Assembly (NCBI GenBank): GCA_023213395.1
Contig: CM041465.1
Span: 64,177,741-64,241,740, forward strand
Direction: 5' to 3'
Source: Cycas panzhihuaensis
Lineage: Eukaryota; Cycadophyta
DNA: 64,000 nucleotides
Positions 21,763 to 34,309 of the stretch are shown one piece after another (within the stretch, counting starts at the first letter, position 1; the number at the start of each line of letters is the position of its first letter). The notes beneath the pieces are model-generated. The model was not told the DNA's origin. It was given only the letters and a program-made list of their open reading frames with translations, and did not search any database. Position numbers and translations under genes: made by a program.

Positions 21763-24368
21763 GTATAGCAGAGGTCTAGAGACTAGTAGAGGCCATGGTG
21801 AGGGAGATGTTCCCTCAGGTGTATGCAGAGGGGCAGCCACCCGTCTAGGCAAAGGATGCGCCTAGATCAGCAGGTGCCCACATGGAGGCATTCACCCCAT
21901 TGGCGAGGGTGAGAGACATCTAGGCTGTGGAGTCCCAAGAGCACATAGCTTTCAGGGGACAGATGTAACGGGAGCTTGATGAGGCGAGGAGCAAGTGAGA
22001 CGAGCTATGCAGATGGGTCTAGGCTCTAGAGGTAGAAGAAGGAGCAAGCGGAGATGCAGGGAGTATGGTCTGGATAGTAGTGCTAGAGGAGTATCTTAGA
22101 GTGATAGAGGAGAGATTCCGGAGTATGGAGGAAGGACTCCGGGGAGAGAGGGATCGTATGTAGGCCCGATACAATCAGTTAGTGGACCAAATGGTGTCGA
22201 GGTCAAGCAGGAGTACGACATATACTCATATAGCGGTGATGACCCTAAGACGACCACGCAACGAGGAGAGTGAGGTAGGGAGCTCATGGAGGCCCAAGAG
22301 ACGCCTTAGAGGGATGTGGTCCCTAGGAGAGGGATCACATAGGCTAGGAGATAGTGCCCTAGGAGCGGGGTAGCAGTAGTGTAGGAGATATGTATATGAT
22401 TTTAGCATAGGCATAAAATGAGTGGCCAACATGGAGAAATAGTCCTTGGAATATAAACACTCATATGAGATAAGATACGAGGAGGTATAAAATGATCTAT
22501 CTCTAAATGAGGTGAGGTCATTAATGTCACATACCAATGGTGAAAATATGCGTTAACTATTAAGACTAAGAGGCCAAGAGTTAGGGAACCTTAAGGATGA
22601 CCATTGTGATAATAGGATCCCTAGGGAAGAGGCAATATATAGATCTAAGGACATATAACCTAATTATAGCTATCTAAATAATCAAGTTTCTTATAATTTT
22701 TTATTTTTTTTTCATGGTCAAGCATTAGGATTTTACAAGGAACCTAATTCTATCAGTTTTTCCTCATCTTTCATGAGCTTTCCATGTATAAATAGATTGT
22801 TAGATCATTATGTGGATGAAGTCATTGGATCCAAATTGTCGAGATGACCATAGTGCACCTTGATCTAGTAAGTAGATCTTTCTCTTTTGTGTTTTTTTAA
22901 TTTTTATTTTTAGTGAACTTATATTTTTTTAATATATAAGTATTACCTATTTAGCAAAATGGGGTAAAATGGGACCTAATTCAAGCCCTGTTTAAGGGCA
23001 AACTAGGGAAATTCAATTCATTTGATCTAATGGGCAAGTTGTTCTACCCAGAATCTATTTTTTTATTGATTATTTTAGTTTTCTAGGGGGATTTATATGT
23101 ATCACATTTATTATCAGGGTACTACAAATTCCTTTAGGGACTATTCATGACACTACATCGATGATTGTAGTACCATAAAGATCTTTGTGGTACCATAGAA
23201 ATATTTATGATCCCAAGATTACTTATTATTTTATCATTTTCTTCTAAAAATATCTCTAGAAATTAGTTTATTAGGCTATTAATTAACATAACATGATCCC
23301 AAATATAGGGTGACTAATATGGTTAACTTTCTATGCTTATTTACAAACTATTTTTGTGATTGATAATCATGAAAAAATAGGTATGCCAATGTTGGGGTTG
23401 GTCAATTTGATGATAATCAATGATAGAGATATGTTAAGGTAATGTAGACTATTATGGGTGGTGATGACATGTTAGTATACGTAAAATAAGGATTTATTGG
23501 TAGATATTCTATCCCATTAGGATTGGAGGAGGTAAGTGTTCCACTTACCTAGTGTGGGAAATGTCATGATTACATCTAGTGATGTGAGATGTATATTAGG
23601 GCTACCAATGAGTGGAGCACCTCCTAAGCTAAGGATTCTACTAAACAATGAGGATGTGTATAGAGCTATAACTACTTATTTCTATTGTAGAGTCCATTCA
23701 GGTTGGTGAGGGGGGCAGGATAGAAAGATCATGGTAACCAAAAATTCTTTGTATAAGGAAGTTGATCATTTTTGTAATTATATTCTAGATATCTCAGAGA
23801 TAGAACTACAGGGAGGTACTAGTTAGGTGAATGGAAATTATTTGACATTATGAAAGTAGAGAGAGATTAGACTGGGCAACCCTTATAATAAACAACATTT
23901 GAGCTCGATTGTACTAGATGAGGGTGGTGGTCCATGAAGGTTTCTCATACTATTTAGTACATTAGTGTTGATTTTTTGACCACTTCCATGGAGTATGACC
24001 TATAAGAAGGCTGTAGATGGTAGTGCCTAGGGGAGTCCTTATACACAGATGACCCTTCTAATTTTAAAGCCTAAGAGAGTGAGAGCAAGTCATGTAAATA
24101 GTTAATGCTATCTTATTTGACCTTTTAACTTTCGATGATTATATTTGACATATATATCAAGGGATCCACTAGGATAGTGATGACAAGGTTGAGGAGGTCA
24201 TAGCAATACTAGCAATAAAGGCCAAAGAGAATATGGGAGCTAGAGAGGAGGCTATTAGAGCTAAGGAGGAGGAGGTCATGATAGGAAAGGAGGCAGATGA
24301 TGTCAACATGGAGGGAGAGGGAGTTAGCCAAGTTGTCACAGTAGCACAAGGGGAGGCACCTCTAAGAG

Positions 24369-24474
24369 GTAGTACCTTTTGTTGCTTAATTTTTAGTCCA
24401 TTTTAGTTTATATTGTGTCTTGATTTACTTATATACATACTTGTTACTAATATATAGACCTACTTTATTAGTAG
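24369..24474 (+). other. Conserved intron of the B antisense gene, copy 2
   Basis: 106 nt: AAGAG|GTAGTA donor, TTACTAAT branch-like motif, GTAG|GTGATG acceptor. Same position and phase as in the A gene. Confidence 0.6.
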
Positions 24475-24665
24475 GTGATGGGCTTATAGTAAAGTCCATT
24501 AGCCACATTATTACTGAGATCTTCCCCATGGTATATTTGGAGGACTAACCTCCCATAGTTCATAATAAAGAGTTGACATTGGCATATCCTCATATGGTAG
24601 TATTTTCCCCTTTGATATGGGTTAGGGAGATGTGGGTAGTAGAGGTTCATAAGCTTTATTTTAAG

Positions 24666-24770
24666 AGGGATCAACTCTAAGTAGAGAGGGACCATCTCCA
24701 GGTAGAGAAGGACTAGTTCTAAGTGGAAAGGGATAAGTTCTAGGCTAAGAGGGACTAATTCTAGGTGGAG
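24666..24770 (+). repeat. 21-bp heptad tandem repeat, copy 2
   Basis: Five contiguous 21-bp units coding RDxLQVE-like heptads, as in copy 1. An open frame on the minus strand through this stretch is only its shadow. Confidence 0.75.
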
Positions 24771-25210
24771 AGGAATCAATCAAGTTAGGGAGCTAAAGGT
24801 ACAAAGATGGGTAGAAATGTCCCTAGTCAAAGAGGCTCCTCTATAGATGGTTCCTAGAGCTAAGGCTTAGATTACAAAGCTATATAGACAACTTAAGGTT
24901 ATTCAGAGTCATATGGAAGAGGTCTAGAGATATGCCAAAGAGGTTTAGGACCATCTAGAGGAGGTATGGGAGGAGAAGGAGGGGCTTCACCAATAGAAGG
25001 AACACCTATAGTCTTGGTATGACTAACTAGTAGATCAAATAATAACTCATTCATTATAGATTCAAAGCACAACTATCATATATCATTAATTAGGGGACAA
25101 GGGTTGTGAGGCAGGGCCTTCATAGTGGCAAAGGTGTAGGTTGGGAGGTATTTAGGTACTGAAGTGGAAGAGGCCTCACCAAGGGAATGATACATCCTAA
25201 GTATATGGAG

Positions 25211-25934
25211 GATACTCTATTTTGATAGTAGAGGAAAGAAAGACCTCTAAGGGTATTGAGTTTGTATATCATAGGGCCTAAATAGGCAATTGTACACCCC
25301 TGCAAGTATTCTAGCTCCCTCATGGAGTATTATACATATATCCACATCATACGCTTTTTGTATATGTATATATGAGTATCGATTAGTGCCTTTACATTTT
25401 TCTTTATCTTAGAATACTTTTATGTGGATGTAAATACATGCATTCCATCATTTCCATGTATTGACATGTATGGATGTATGTGCTTATTTTTTATATATGT
25501 TCAAGTTGGTATTCACTCTTGTGTATGGCATTATAACTCATACAAATATGTATGACATTATAGCTCACATACATCGCATATGCAAACAACATAATCAATT
25601 CGTTGTCTATTCATATGAAATGATATTACTCTACTTGTTACTAGTTTATACTCATAGAGGAGTCGCATGCCCCTTATGGGTCAAAATCTAGTTAATGGCC
25701 ATGGATCATAATGGTGAAGGGATGTCATATGGTGAGGTGCCCCCTATGGGGGAGCCAATTTTGTAGGCCAAAGTAGTTTAGGCTTGGTTTAGAGCTAGGT
25801 ACCCATGGGCAATGCCCTTACCTATGGTGAAAGATGAGATAATTAGTAAGATATGATGTCATACCCTCAGTAGGGTTAATAGAAATCATGAATGAAGGTA
25901 GTTTAGGTTTATTTTCAAGCATGTTGGTAGTTTA
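25211..25934. other. Intergenic segment between B antisense gene and B pol
   Basis: Two genes converge here: the plus-strand antisense gene ends on the left and the minus-strand pol ends on the right. It is rich in TATATGTATATA-type sequence and TTTGTA, like plant polyadenylation regions. No coding signal on either strand. Confidence 0.45.
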
Positions 25935-27836
25935 GGCTCATACTAGAACATGTTGCCCCTCTATATTAGAGGGTGGAGATGTCAACTATAGAACCTATTA
26001 AGGAATTATCCATTGATGACCTTCTCAAACTCAAGTCTCTCTAATATAGAAATTTGATATGCTTCATTATTAAGACTCTCAATAACTATGAAAGGGCCCA
26101 CTAACTTAGGGTTGAATATAGAGAGTCGATCATATAAATATTCCAATTTAAGGACTTAGTCCCTAGGAACTAGGCATCATAATCATAAGTATTTATCATG
26201 TGATTTTTGGGATTTAACCTTGGATGCTAGGTTATCTTGATAAGTGAAAAGCCATTTTTTATTTAGTGCTTTAAGGTCAAGGGGATAAACTTGACAATGC
26301 CATTCATTATTTATAAATTCTTTGAGGGAGACCCATAAAGATAGGATCTCTAATTTAATAGATAGAACCACTTCTAATCCATAGACTAAGGAGAATGGGG
26401 TCATACCTGTGGCTATCCAAATAGATGTTCAATAGGTCCAAAGAGCCAAGTATAGTTATAATTTCTAATCTTGATGAGACTGGGTAATGGTCTTCTTTAA
26501 TATATTAATCAAGGTCTCATTAAAGGCATTAATTTAGTCATTAGCCTAGGGGTAATATGGGGATGAAGTTTCATGGGGATTTTAAACTTCTCATAAAGCT
26601 TATCCATCTCCTTATTACAGAGCAGGGTCATATTATTGATGATTAGAATATTAGGGACCCTAAATCTAAAAATAATATATTAGAAGACAAAAGTGGTGAT
26701 TATCTTACATGTCATAGAGCAAAGAGAGATTGCCTCAAACCACTTAGTGAAATATTCTATGGCAGTTAGAATAAACTTATCTTAGGTTAAGAAAGGAGGG
26801 GTTATAACCCTAATGAGGTCAAGACTCCATTGAGAAAATAACCATGGTGACATAATAGCATTCAATGCCTTAGAAGGTTGGTGTATGATATTAGAATGCT
26901 CTTAGCATTTTAAGTATCATTATACATAAGCCTGGGTATCCTTGAATAAGGTAGGCCAATAAAATCCCATGAAAAGAATCCTTTAGGCCATATATTAGCC
27001 TCTAAAGTGGCCTTTATAAATGTTATTATGGCATTCATAGAGGACTTAATCTATTTCTTCAGGCTAACACATCTAAGAAGGATGTCATCGAATGATCGTT
27101 TATATAATACATCCTCAATGTGGAAGTACTAGTAAGTAAAGGCTCTTATGTAAAACTTGATTTTTTCACTAGCATCCACTGGGTATTTTTGTTAGGTCAA
27201 ATAATTGATTATGTTACCATACCATTTATCATTGGCCAACCTATACTACTCAATTTGTTGAAGGGTGAGGACTACTACATCTAGTAGGGAATTGTGAACT
27301 AACTCATTAGTAGAGTTGAGGAGGAGGGCCTTAGTCAGTTGTTCAACCACCACCATTCTTATTTTATATTTATGATTGATTACTTTGATGTCATGCTATT
27401 GAAGGAGGATGACCCACTTACACATTCTCCTTGTTAAATTAGACCCTAGCATGAGGTAATACAACAGGTTCAATTAGATGATTACATGAGTGGTGTTTCC
27501 AAGTAGGTAATGTTAGAGCTTCTTAATGGCAAATACTAAGGCCAAGCACTCCCTTTAAACTAGTAGGTAATTTACTCTAACTATCACAATGGTTTAACTT
27601 ATAAAATATATAGCTCTCTTGATCTTAGAATTATCTTTTTAGGTGAGCATAATGCCAATAGACTCTTTAATTGTATAAGTATATAGGATAAGAGGCTAAT
27701 AAAAAACTGAAGGGGTCAATATAGGAGTTGAGACAAGGGATCTTTTAAGTTCTTAAAAAGCTTATTGGGCCCTAGGGGACCAAATAAATAGGTTCTCTTT
27801 CTTAAGTAAGTTAGTTAGCAGCTTTGCATTCTGGCA
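25935..27836 (-). pseudogene. Element B pol fragment: RNase H and integrase, copy 2
   Basis: Homologous over its length to 52.7-54.5 kb of element A. The integrase C-terminal part gives GMTPFSLVYGLEVVLSIKLEI (about 26340-26410), the counterpart of GMTPFSLVYGTEVILPLEVEI in A. Zinc-finger and RNase H regions follow to the right (about 26900-27200 and 27280-27700). The copia LTR cuts the gene at 27837, so RT, protease and gag of B must lie beyond the right edge of the window. Stops are frequent. Confidence 0.7.
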
Positions 27837-29042
27837 TGTTTCAGTTGGACCTAGACCAACTATCTCCTAACTAGTGATATGTTTCCTCTATTTCAAGTCT
27901 AAGACAAGAAACAAGAAGCTTAATAGAACCTAAGGGACCACTTTGCTAACTATTAAGAAGGAGTTTCCACCTAATTATGCCATTTAACTAAGATATAAAT
28001 GAAGTAATAAAAGGCTATGATGTAAAGGGGGAGGGAGGTGATTGAATCCACTAGCCTATACAATCAGATGGAGGGGTTTTAAATTCAGGATTATGCTGAC
28101 AATGTATCTTATGTCTTTCCTAAGGACTACTTTCCTCCTATTTTTTCAACGTTCTAAGTTTTACTAAAATGAAAGAAAAAGAGTTAACTGAGGGAAGGGT
28201 TTTGTTTTTTTTCTAATGTATATTTTAAATAAAATATAATCATAAGATCAAATAATGAGACTACAAGATTTAACTACCTTCTTTTCAATAAATAAGTAAG
28301 AGAACTAATCACACATGTAATATCTTTTTCTTTTCTTTATAAAATAAAGTACACTAAAATGAAAGAGAAACTATTTCCTCATAGATGTAACATATACCTT
28401 TTTAATGAGAAAGGGAAATATGAAATTCAACTAACATAGTATGAAACTACATGTAGGAATTAATAAGAGATCAAATAACATGTAATGTTTATATGAAGCT
28501 TTTGTTTCAATCACATGTTATTTTATTTTCTTAAAAAATGATTATTATATATATTGAACACTTTGCAAGTGTTACATGGGTATAGGCATTACATATGAGT
28601 CACTTTATGGGATTTAGGTGCCCATTGTAGGGCCTCTAATAGGGTGATCTAGGGGGGCAATGCCCCCCGAGTGAGGATTCAGGGGTAGGAGCCCCCAAGA
28701 AAAAATTTGGAGTGTCTTATAGGGGTCTTTATTGACCCATGGTTTATGTCCATTTTATTGTAAAACTATAAGGTAGTATCTTGTAATGTTATATCTATAT
28801 ATGCTTATGTAACGACACATATAAAATGGTTATGGATAAGTCTTTAATGAGTTGATGAGAAGATTTGGGGTTTATTCATCTTTGTGTTTCTTTAGCTATT
28901 GCTTAGATTAGTAAAATGTCTATTCTTAGAACTAAATCTCTTGGTGTTCTTTATTGAGTACTTGACTTGCTTATGTTATTTATTCTTTGTATGGTTTAAA
29001 GTTCTATTATCACATTACTTTTGTTGTTATATTTTCTCTTCA
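27837..29042 (+). repeat. Copia 5' LTR, unit 2
   Basis: The start TGTTTCAG is placed where homology to B pol ends. The end TCTCTTCA lies 2 nt before the primer site, giving 1206 bp with TG...CA ends. The 3' LTR is outside the window, so the left edge is inferred. A G6CA-A-TGC6 hairpin lies at 28652-28668. Confidence 0.6.
28652..28668. other. GC-rich hairpin in copia LTR, unit 2
   Basis: GGGGGGCA, one A, then TGCCCCCC: an 8-bp perfect stem in an otherwise AT-rich LTR. It is preserved in unit 3 at 43457-43473. Confidence 0.8.
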
Positions 29043-29044
29043 TT

Positions 29045-29056
29045 TAGTATTAGAGT
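29045..29056 (+). other. Copia primer binding site, unit 2
   Basis: TAGTATTAGAGT, a decayed form of TGGTATCAGAGC complementary to initiator tRNA-Met. Unit 3 has TAGTATTAGAGC (43849-43860). Confidence 0.65.
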
Positions 29057-29128
29057 TAAGCATTTTAGTTCTATGGGAAGCTATTTGGTAAGTCAGGGCC
29101 TTGTTCAGTAAACTTGAATGCAAAGATT

Positions 29129-29955
29129 ATGGCAAGCACTATGAAGATAGAGATTGAAAATTTCAATGGCTAAAACTTTGAGTTGTGAAAGTTAAAGATG
29201 TAATATATCCTCATTGAGAAGGATAAGTGGATTACTATAGCAAGAACAAAGCCTCCGACTATAGGTAATGAAGACTGGAAGAAGCTTGATTGAAAGGCAA
29301 TCAATTTGATAAGGTTATGCCTTTTATATATAATATTATTGAATGGTTCTATAGAGTATATAGCTAAAGATCTATGGAGACAGCTAGAGGGTTTATATTA
29401 GACTAAGTCCTTGGTTAATAAGTTATTTCTTTAAAAAATGTTGTATTCACTTAGGATAAGTGATGGAGATACAATTGTAGACCATCTCATTACATTTAAC
29501 ACCATGGTGAGCCAACTTGTTTTAGTTGTGACAATAATGTCTGGATAAGACAAGTGTATTACTCTATTATGTTTGCTTCCTGATTCCTAGGATAATCTTA
29601 TGATGATAATTAGTAGCACAACTGCTTCCACCCTAAAATTTGATGATGTTATTACTACTTTACTATCATAAGAGATAAGGTAAAAAATGTTTGAGGATTA
29701 TTTGAAAAAAGAATTAGTAATGAGAGGTTGAGCATTGGGTAATGACCAATAAAGGCCTAGGAACAAATAGCCAAAATCTAGAGAAAAATCCAAATCTTCA
29801 GGTAGAGGCCCCTTGGTATGTTGGAGATGTAGGAAGGCTGGTCATATGAAGAGCTAGTGTCAAGTCAAGGTTGACAAGTGAAAGTCACCTAAAGCTACTT
29901 CTTCAACAATAGAAAAAGCCTCTAATAAAGCTGATTGTGATATTTATTTTGGAAC
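29129..29955 (+). pseudogene. Copia gag, unit 2
   Basis: ATG at 29129 reading MASTMKIEIENFNG, then NFELWKLKM and ILIEKDKW, the N-terminal copia gag pattern. The middle part matches the UBN2-type capsid region (DGDTIVDHLITFNTMVSQL). The C-terminus has a CCHC knuckle CWRCRKAGHMKS-stop-C at 29819-29860, spacing C-x2-C-x4-H-x4-C. It forms the particle and binds RNA. CAG and TGG codons turned into stops break the frame repeatedly. Confidence 0.78.
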
Positions 29956-31226
29956 CTCATGTAAGTTTTCAAATGTTGAGTCTTGGTTAATTGACTCTAG
30001 TGCTTCACTTCATAATGCTCCTCATAGGGAGTCATTTTGTGAATACAAAAGTACTAGTGGAGGTGAATTATTTCTTAGGGATCATAACCTATATAAAATT
30101 ATAGGTCATGGAAGGGTGAAGGCTTGATTTGGGGATGGAAGGGTTAAAACTATCCATGATGTGAGCCATATTCCTAGTTTGGTTATAAGTATGTTATCTG
30201 TCAGTTAATTAGGTGATACAAGAATAGAACTTATTTTTAATAAAAATAGTTACAAAATAGTTCGAGGAGTATTGGTATTAGTAAGAGGGGTCTGATTTGG
30301 AACATTATATAAGCTTGATGCAAGCAAAATATTTATTAGTAATTACAATCTAGCTATTACAAAAAGTAATAATAATACAGGTGGGGCTCAAATATTACTT
30401 ATTGGTGAAACTATATTATGGTATCAGAGATTGGGCCATATTAGAGAGAAAGACCTCGATGATTTATTCTTAAAGATATAGCAAGAGACATCTTTAGAAT
30501 TAATGGCTATATTGATTTTAATTTCTATGAGCATTATGTGTATGGCAAATAGAATTAGGTCTATTTTCCTTCAAACTCAAAGAGAGCAAAGGGTATTCTA
30601 TAGTTTGTGCACAATGATGTTTTTGGACCTATTAATGTACCCTCATTAGGTGGGTACAAATACTTTGTCTCATTTATGAATGATTTCTGAAGAAAGATAT
30701 GGCTATACATTCTAAGTTGGAAATCCAAAATCTTTAGTAAATTTAAAGAATTTAAGGCCTTAGTTGAGAATTAGAGTGATAGGTGGATCAAGGTACTAAG
30801 GACTGATAATTAAGATGAGTTTTACTTAAAGGAGTTTAAGTAGTTCTATAAGTAGTATGGGATAGTAAGGCAAAAGATAATTCCCTATACGCCACAGTAG
30901 AACAAAGTTGCTAAAAGAATGAATAAGACCTTATTGGAGAGATTCAGGAGTACGCTTAGTGCTACTAGATTAGAGAAGAAATTTTGGGTTGAGGCTGTGA
31001 TGACTACAAGCTACCTAATAAATAGATCACCAATAATTACCTTAGTATATAAAACACTTGAAGAAGTATGGTCTAATAAGAAACCATCTCTTGGTCATCT
31101 TAGAGTTTTTAGTTATGAAGCATTTATGCATGTTCCCAAATAATAGAGAACTAAGCTTCATTTCAAAGCATAAAAGACTATTTTCATTAGCTATGGTGAT
31201 GGTGTTAAAGGATATAAGCTTTATAA
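29956..31226 (+). pseudogene. Copia protease and integrase, unit 2
   Basis: The protease active site reads WLIDSSASLHN (DSSA where DSGA is usual) near 29990. The GAG-pre-integrase segment WYQRLGHIREKDL lies near 30420. The integrase core has NDVFGPINVPSLGGYKYF near 30625, LRTDN near 30800 and KVAKRMNKTLLER near 30910. The longest open stretch (30919-31143) has FWVEAVMTTSYLINRSP and LGHLRVFSYEAFMHVP. It ends in SYGDGVKGYKLYN, where element A inserted. Confidence 0.8.
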
Positions 31227-31231
31227 CCTTC

Positions 31232-33963
31232 TAGATATGCATCTATGGGATAGCTACCTAACTGGGTAGGAACGATAAGAGTGGTCGATGACATAATTTA
31301 GAAAAGACCTACAAGTAGGGCAAATACCACGCAGGGTGCCCCATGCACCAAAGTGCGAGTTTGGGACCTGCAAATGGAATCTAGCTACCTACAAGTGGTT
31401 CCCCACTTCAAATAAGAAGTGAAGAGGTGTAGGGTTAGCCTGGGTTGACCTAAGGGAAGGATCCTCCCACCCTTGGATGGCTGGAAGGGGAAGGAGAGAA
31501 CCCTTTAAGGGTTTCCCTAGAGTAATGAGAAATGAGAAAAGGTAGGCAAATGAATGTCCTATAAATGGGATCCGCTCGGTTACCCAGCTAGGCAGAAAAA
31601 CTGAGAGGGAGCGCAAAGGAAATAACCAAAAGGAAAAGTCATGATGCGTGTAAGCAAACTTAACCAAGCAAGGCGAGTGGACGAAGCAAGAGGGAAGTTT
31701 GTAAGGAAAAATGGGGGAAAAGGTAAAAGGGAAGGCTTCCTAAGACCTTTTCCTATAGAAAATAAAATGCAAGCAATAAAGTAAACAAAGTATAAACTAA
31801 GATAGAGGTTGATTTTCCTTTCTCTTTCTGATGAGTTGATTACTATTGCACCAAAACACGAAAGAAAAAAGGAGATGGGAGTAGAGCAAGAGTACACACC
31901 CAGAATAGAGGCATGACAAAGTGATGATGTTCCCACGAGGCACTCAAAGTTACTCCATAAGGCATGGCAGACATGAAGGGTTGCGGTAGACCAGAATATG
32001 GGGCTCCTTTACCTTCCCTAAAAATAGTACTAAAGTACCAAGAAAGGAAAGGAAAGGAACAAAATACTAGCAACACATGAAATACGAAAGTAAAACATAA
32101 ATGGAATCACTTACCTGCGAAGGAAGAAAGAGGAATGGATCCTTTACGTCTTTTAAATACTTGTAAGTAAATGACAATATTCCCCTTTTTGGAGACAGGG
32201 TGCTAGCACACAATAGTGGATCCTAACAATACATGTACATATGAAGCAAGCATAAACTTAAATACATGCACATTAGTATTCAATGTTACAATGATAAACT
32301 GTAGCAGAAAATAACCAAAGTAAAAGATAAATGAACTGATAAGCCTTGGAGTGGCCCACCTCCAGCAAGGAACAACCCTACTCTCCCTTAAGAAGCCACG
32401 GGGCAGCGAGGGTATGGCTATGCAAGAAGGCTAGAAATAGAGGTAAAAAGAGTTAAAAAGAACCCAAGAGGATCTACAGCAAGCCAGGGTATTATGGGGA
32501 GCAAACTGGGTTGCCAGGGAAGGAGTTGGGTAAGGGACAAGTAGTTGGGGCTTATGTGAGTTGCCCAGACCAAGGTGCAAGCCCTCAAACCAGCACTGCA
32601 ATGAGTGACAGCGCTGATTTCAGTAGCTAAAAATGGCCTAACAAACCCTTGTTTGATTGCCAAGAGTAGCACGGGGCAAAAGGGAAGGTTTGGGGGCAAA
32701 GAGCCACTTGAGGAGCATGGAAGGTGGTGCAGAATCCACCCAGCTCTCACCCAAACCCTATGTAACCCCTCTTTGTCACTGTCTTAAGCAAGAAACATAG
32801 GAAATGAGGCTCTAATGGTAGAAATAAGATAGGCCAAAACAAGGCAAGAGTAACCTTCAAAGATCAAAGCAAGGAGAGCTAGAAATGACAAGTAAAATAG
32901 GGCATAAATTAGACAAGAAAGTAGCTTAAACCAATGAATACCTGAGAAGGAGAAGGGAGGCTTTTACCTCAATCAAGAGCTGCTGAAAGAAAGCTAAGAA
33001 ATCTACTAAAGAGCTATGAGACATCAGGTTTGGAACCCCTGCTAATGGAGTTAAAGGAAAAACCTACACTTTGAAGATGCTTAATGGCTACATGAGTAAG
33101 AAAATGCTGAGATCTCTCTAAAGGGGCCCTCTCAAAGGCACGTGAAGGGTTGGGAAGATGTCCTAGCCATACCAAAGGAGAGTTGGATGCTAGAGGAGAG
33201 GTGCAGGTCCTATAGCGGTAGTGGAGCAGCAGGGGATAGCAGAGCACATGTCATTCTTCCTTGAGAAGCATTCAAAAATTAAGCCAAAGATGCTAAAAGT
33301 GACTTAGAGAGGACTTAAATACCCAGCCTAAACCCTAAACGAGTGATTAGGGAGCAGCTAGCGGTGAGTCAGTCGCGAAACACATGGCAGTTTCATAATA
33401 AATATGAAATTACCACGACAGACTTTTAAAAAATAATTTGAGATAGTCGTCCCACTGCAAATTTCACGGTACCATGGAATTTACGATGGTACTACGAATT
33501 TCACTATGGGATGGGACTATAAGCTAAATTTGGCCCAGATAGCCAGCCTGGGCTATGGGCCAATAACAAAAGAGGCTAATGAGGGGATGAGACACATACC
33601 TAAGGGCAGACAAGCCAACAAATAAGTCGAGAAGAGCAAAAATAGGACTCAAGAGATGTGACAAGTCAAACAAGCAATGACGGGTCATCACACGGGCATG
33701 GGTGGCATGAGCTAAATGGGTCTTGAGGTGAGTAGGGTAGAATGTGAGAAGTGGAATGGCCATGAGGGTGCCACACTCACTGGGAATGTTCCCCCGCTAT
33801 AGTCATCATAGGCTAAGTAAGTGTAAATGATGATAAGATCATCTACAAGATCACAACATGCAAGAATACACTCATCTCAAAAGAAAGCCATGATAAGGTG
33901 AGAAGCATACTTGCACTTACCTGAGTCGCTAACTCCATATCCATTCCCGAAAGTCAGGAAACA
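31232..33963 (-). repeat. Element A LTR, copy A2 (3' LTR in sense)
   Basis: 2732 bp. The plus-strand start TAGATATG is a decayed TGGAT..., and the end is GGAAACA. CTGCCCCCTTGGC follows, the complement of the polypurine tract. It aligns with 46064-48791 and 59491-62223. Confidence 0.88.
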
Positions 33964-34309
33964 CTGCCCCCTTGGCAGTAGAGCCTTGCCACTCGGAAGC
34001 ATGGTGCGATGGCAAATACTGGCAACACAACTGTCAATAGCACATGTGTATACAGATATATAAATCTAGATCATAACAGTAGGCAAGGGTACCAGCGAGT
34101 ATCATGGTGGAATAGGTGGATACGAAGGTAGAGGTGGAGACAATATAGAGGCTACCTATGCACCACCCAGAAACCAACTGGAATAATAAGAAAGGCAAGG
34201 GGTCTACCCCCACCACAAAAGATGCAGAGAGTTATGCATAATCAAGTAAAAGAGTAAATAAAGTTGGTAATCACCATAGTTTAACCTCATTAGCTGCTAG
34301 GTTTTGGAG

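Larger units (their letters stand above)
20442..22379 (+). pseudogene. Antisense PMD-like gene of element A, copy A1
   Basis: Plus strand. Exon 2 (20442-21651) stays in one frame, with in-frame TAG or TGA where CAG, CGA or TGG is expected. It encodes VGMAMLTFIKMM (ATG at 20478), then LLVDIVSHWDRRRYIFHLPQ and GDVMVTLGDI, the PMD-type WxxxxxxFHLP...GE/D...TxxDI signature at about residues 40-75. A YSTLLQC-stop-FFDHF segment, an acidic Asp run and a GPSGMAGG-type Gly/Pro/Ser linker follow. Exon 3 (21763-22379) encodes MVREMFPQVYAEGQPP, then a Glu/Arg-rich coiled coil ending near YNQLVDQM and a basic tail. Protein function is unknown; DNA or chromatin interaction is possible. Confidence 0.6.
14679..22404. 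repeat. Tandem unit 1 (internally deleted copy)
   Basis: Contains element B from the left breakpoint (TATAGGCATAAAATG) to 17050, then element A from 17053 to 22404. Against unit 2, B sequence matching 24780-31231 plus copia and the first 628 bp of the A LTR are missing, about 7.1 kb in all. The right end (GATTTTAG) joins directly to the B start of unit 2. The unit is therefore 7.7 kb instead of 14.8 kb. Confidence 0.85.
17053..22404 (-). mobile_element. Element A fragment A1 (tandem copy)
   Basis: Matches 31860-37204 and 46692-52034 almost base for base. It holds a 5'-truncated LTR copy, the polypurine tract, the second RNase H fragment and the full antisense PMD-like gene. It has no gag-pol, which lies only in the intact element at 52.6-59.5 kb. 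Confidence 0.85.
23362..25210 (+). pseudogene. Antisense PMD-like gene of element B, copy 2
   Basis: The longest surviving copy. Exon 2 (23362-24368) begins with an ENIGMPMLGLVNLM-type segment and a decayed PMD-like core, with FFDHF near 23975 and an acidic Glu/Lys/Asp segment. After the intron, exon 3 encodes ITEIFPMVYLED, a five-heptad coiled coil, then LKVIQSHMEEV, HLEEVWEEKEGLHQ and a YDxLVDQI motif like YNQLVDQM in the A protein. Many CAG-to-TAG stops are present. The end is approximate. Confidence 0.55.
27837..31231 (+). mobile_element. Ty1/copia element, unit 2 copy, cut by element A
   Basis: Plus-strand copia inserted in B pol. It keeps the 5' LTR, primer site, gag, protease and integrase up to the SYGDGVKGYKLYN segment. 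The reading then stops at CCTTC (31227-31231), where element A begins. The remainder of the element appears once, at 62224-64000. Lineage was not tested; the CWRC zinc knuckle and integrase motifs fit the Tork-like group. Confidence 0.8.

Noticed and set aside
24468-24779. Minus-strand Leu-rich repeat protein (LELVPLSLELIPFHLEL), also at 16808 and 39269
   Set aside because: This is the shadow of the 21-bp heptad repeat coded on the plus strand in exon 3 of the B antisense gene.
28899-29111. Hydrophobic 70-residue plus-strand frame
   Set aside because: It spans the end of the copia LTR and the primer site; low-complexity T-rich sequence explains it.
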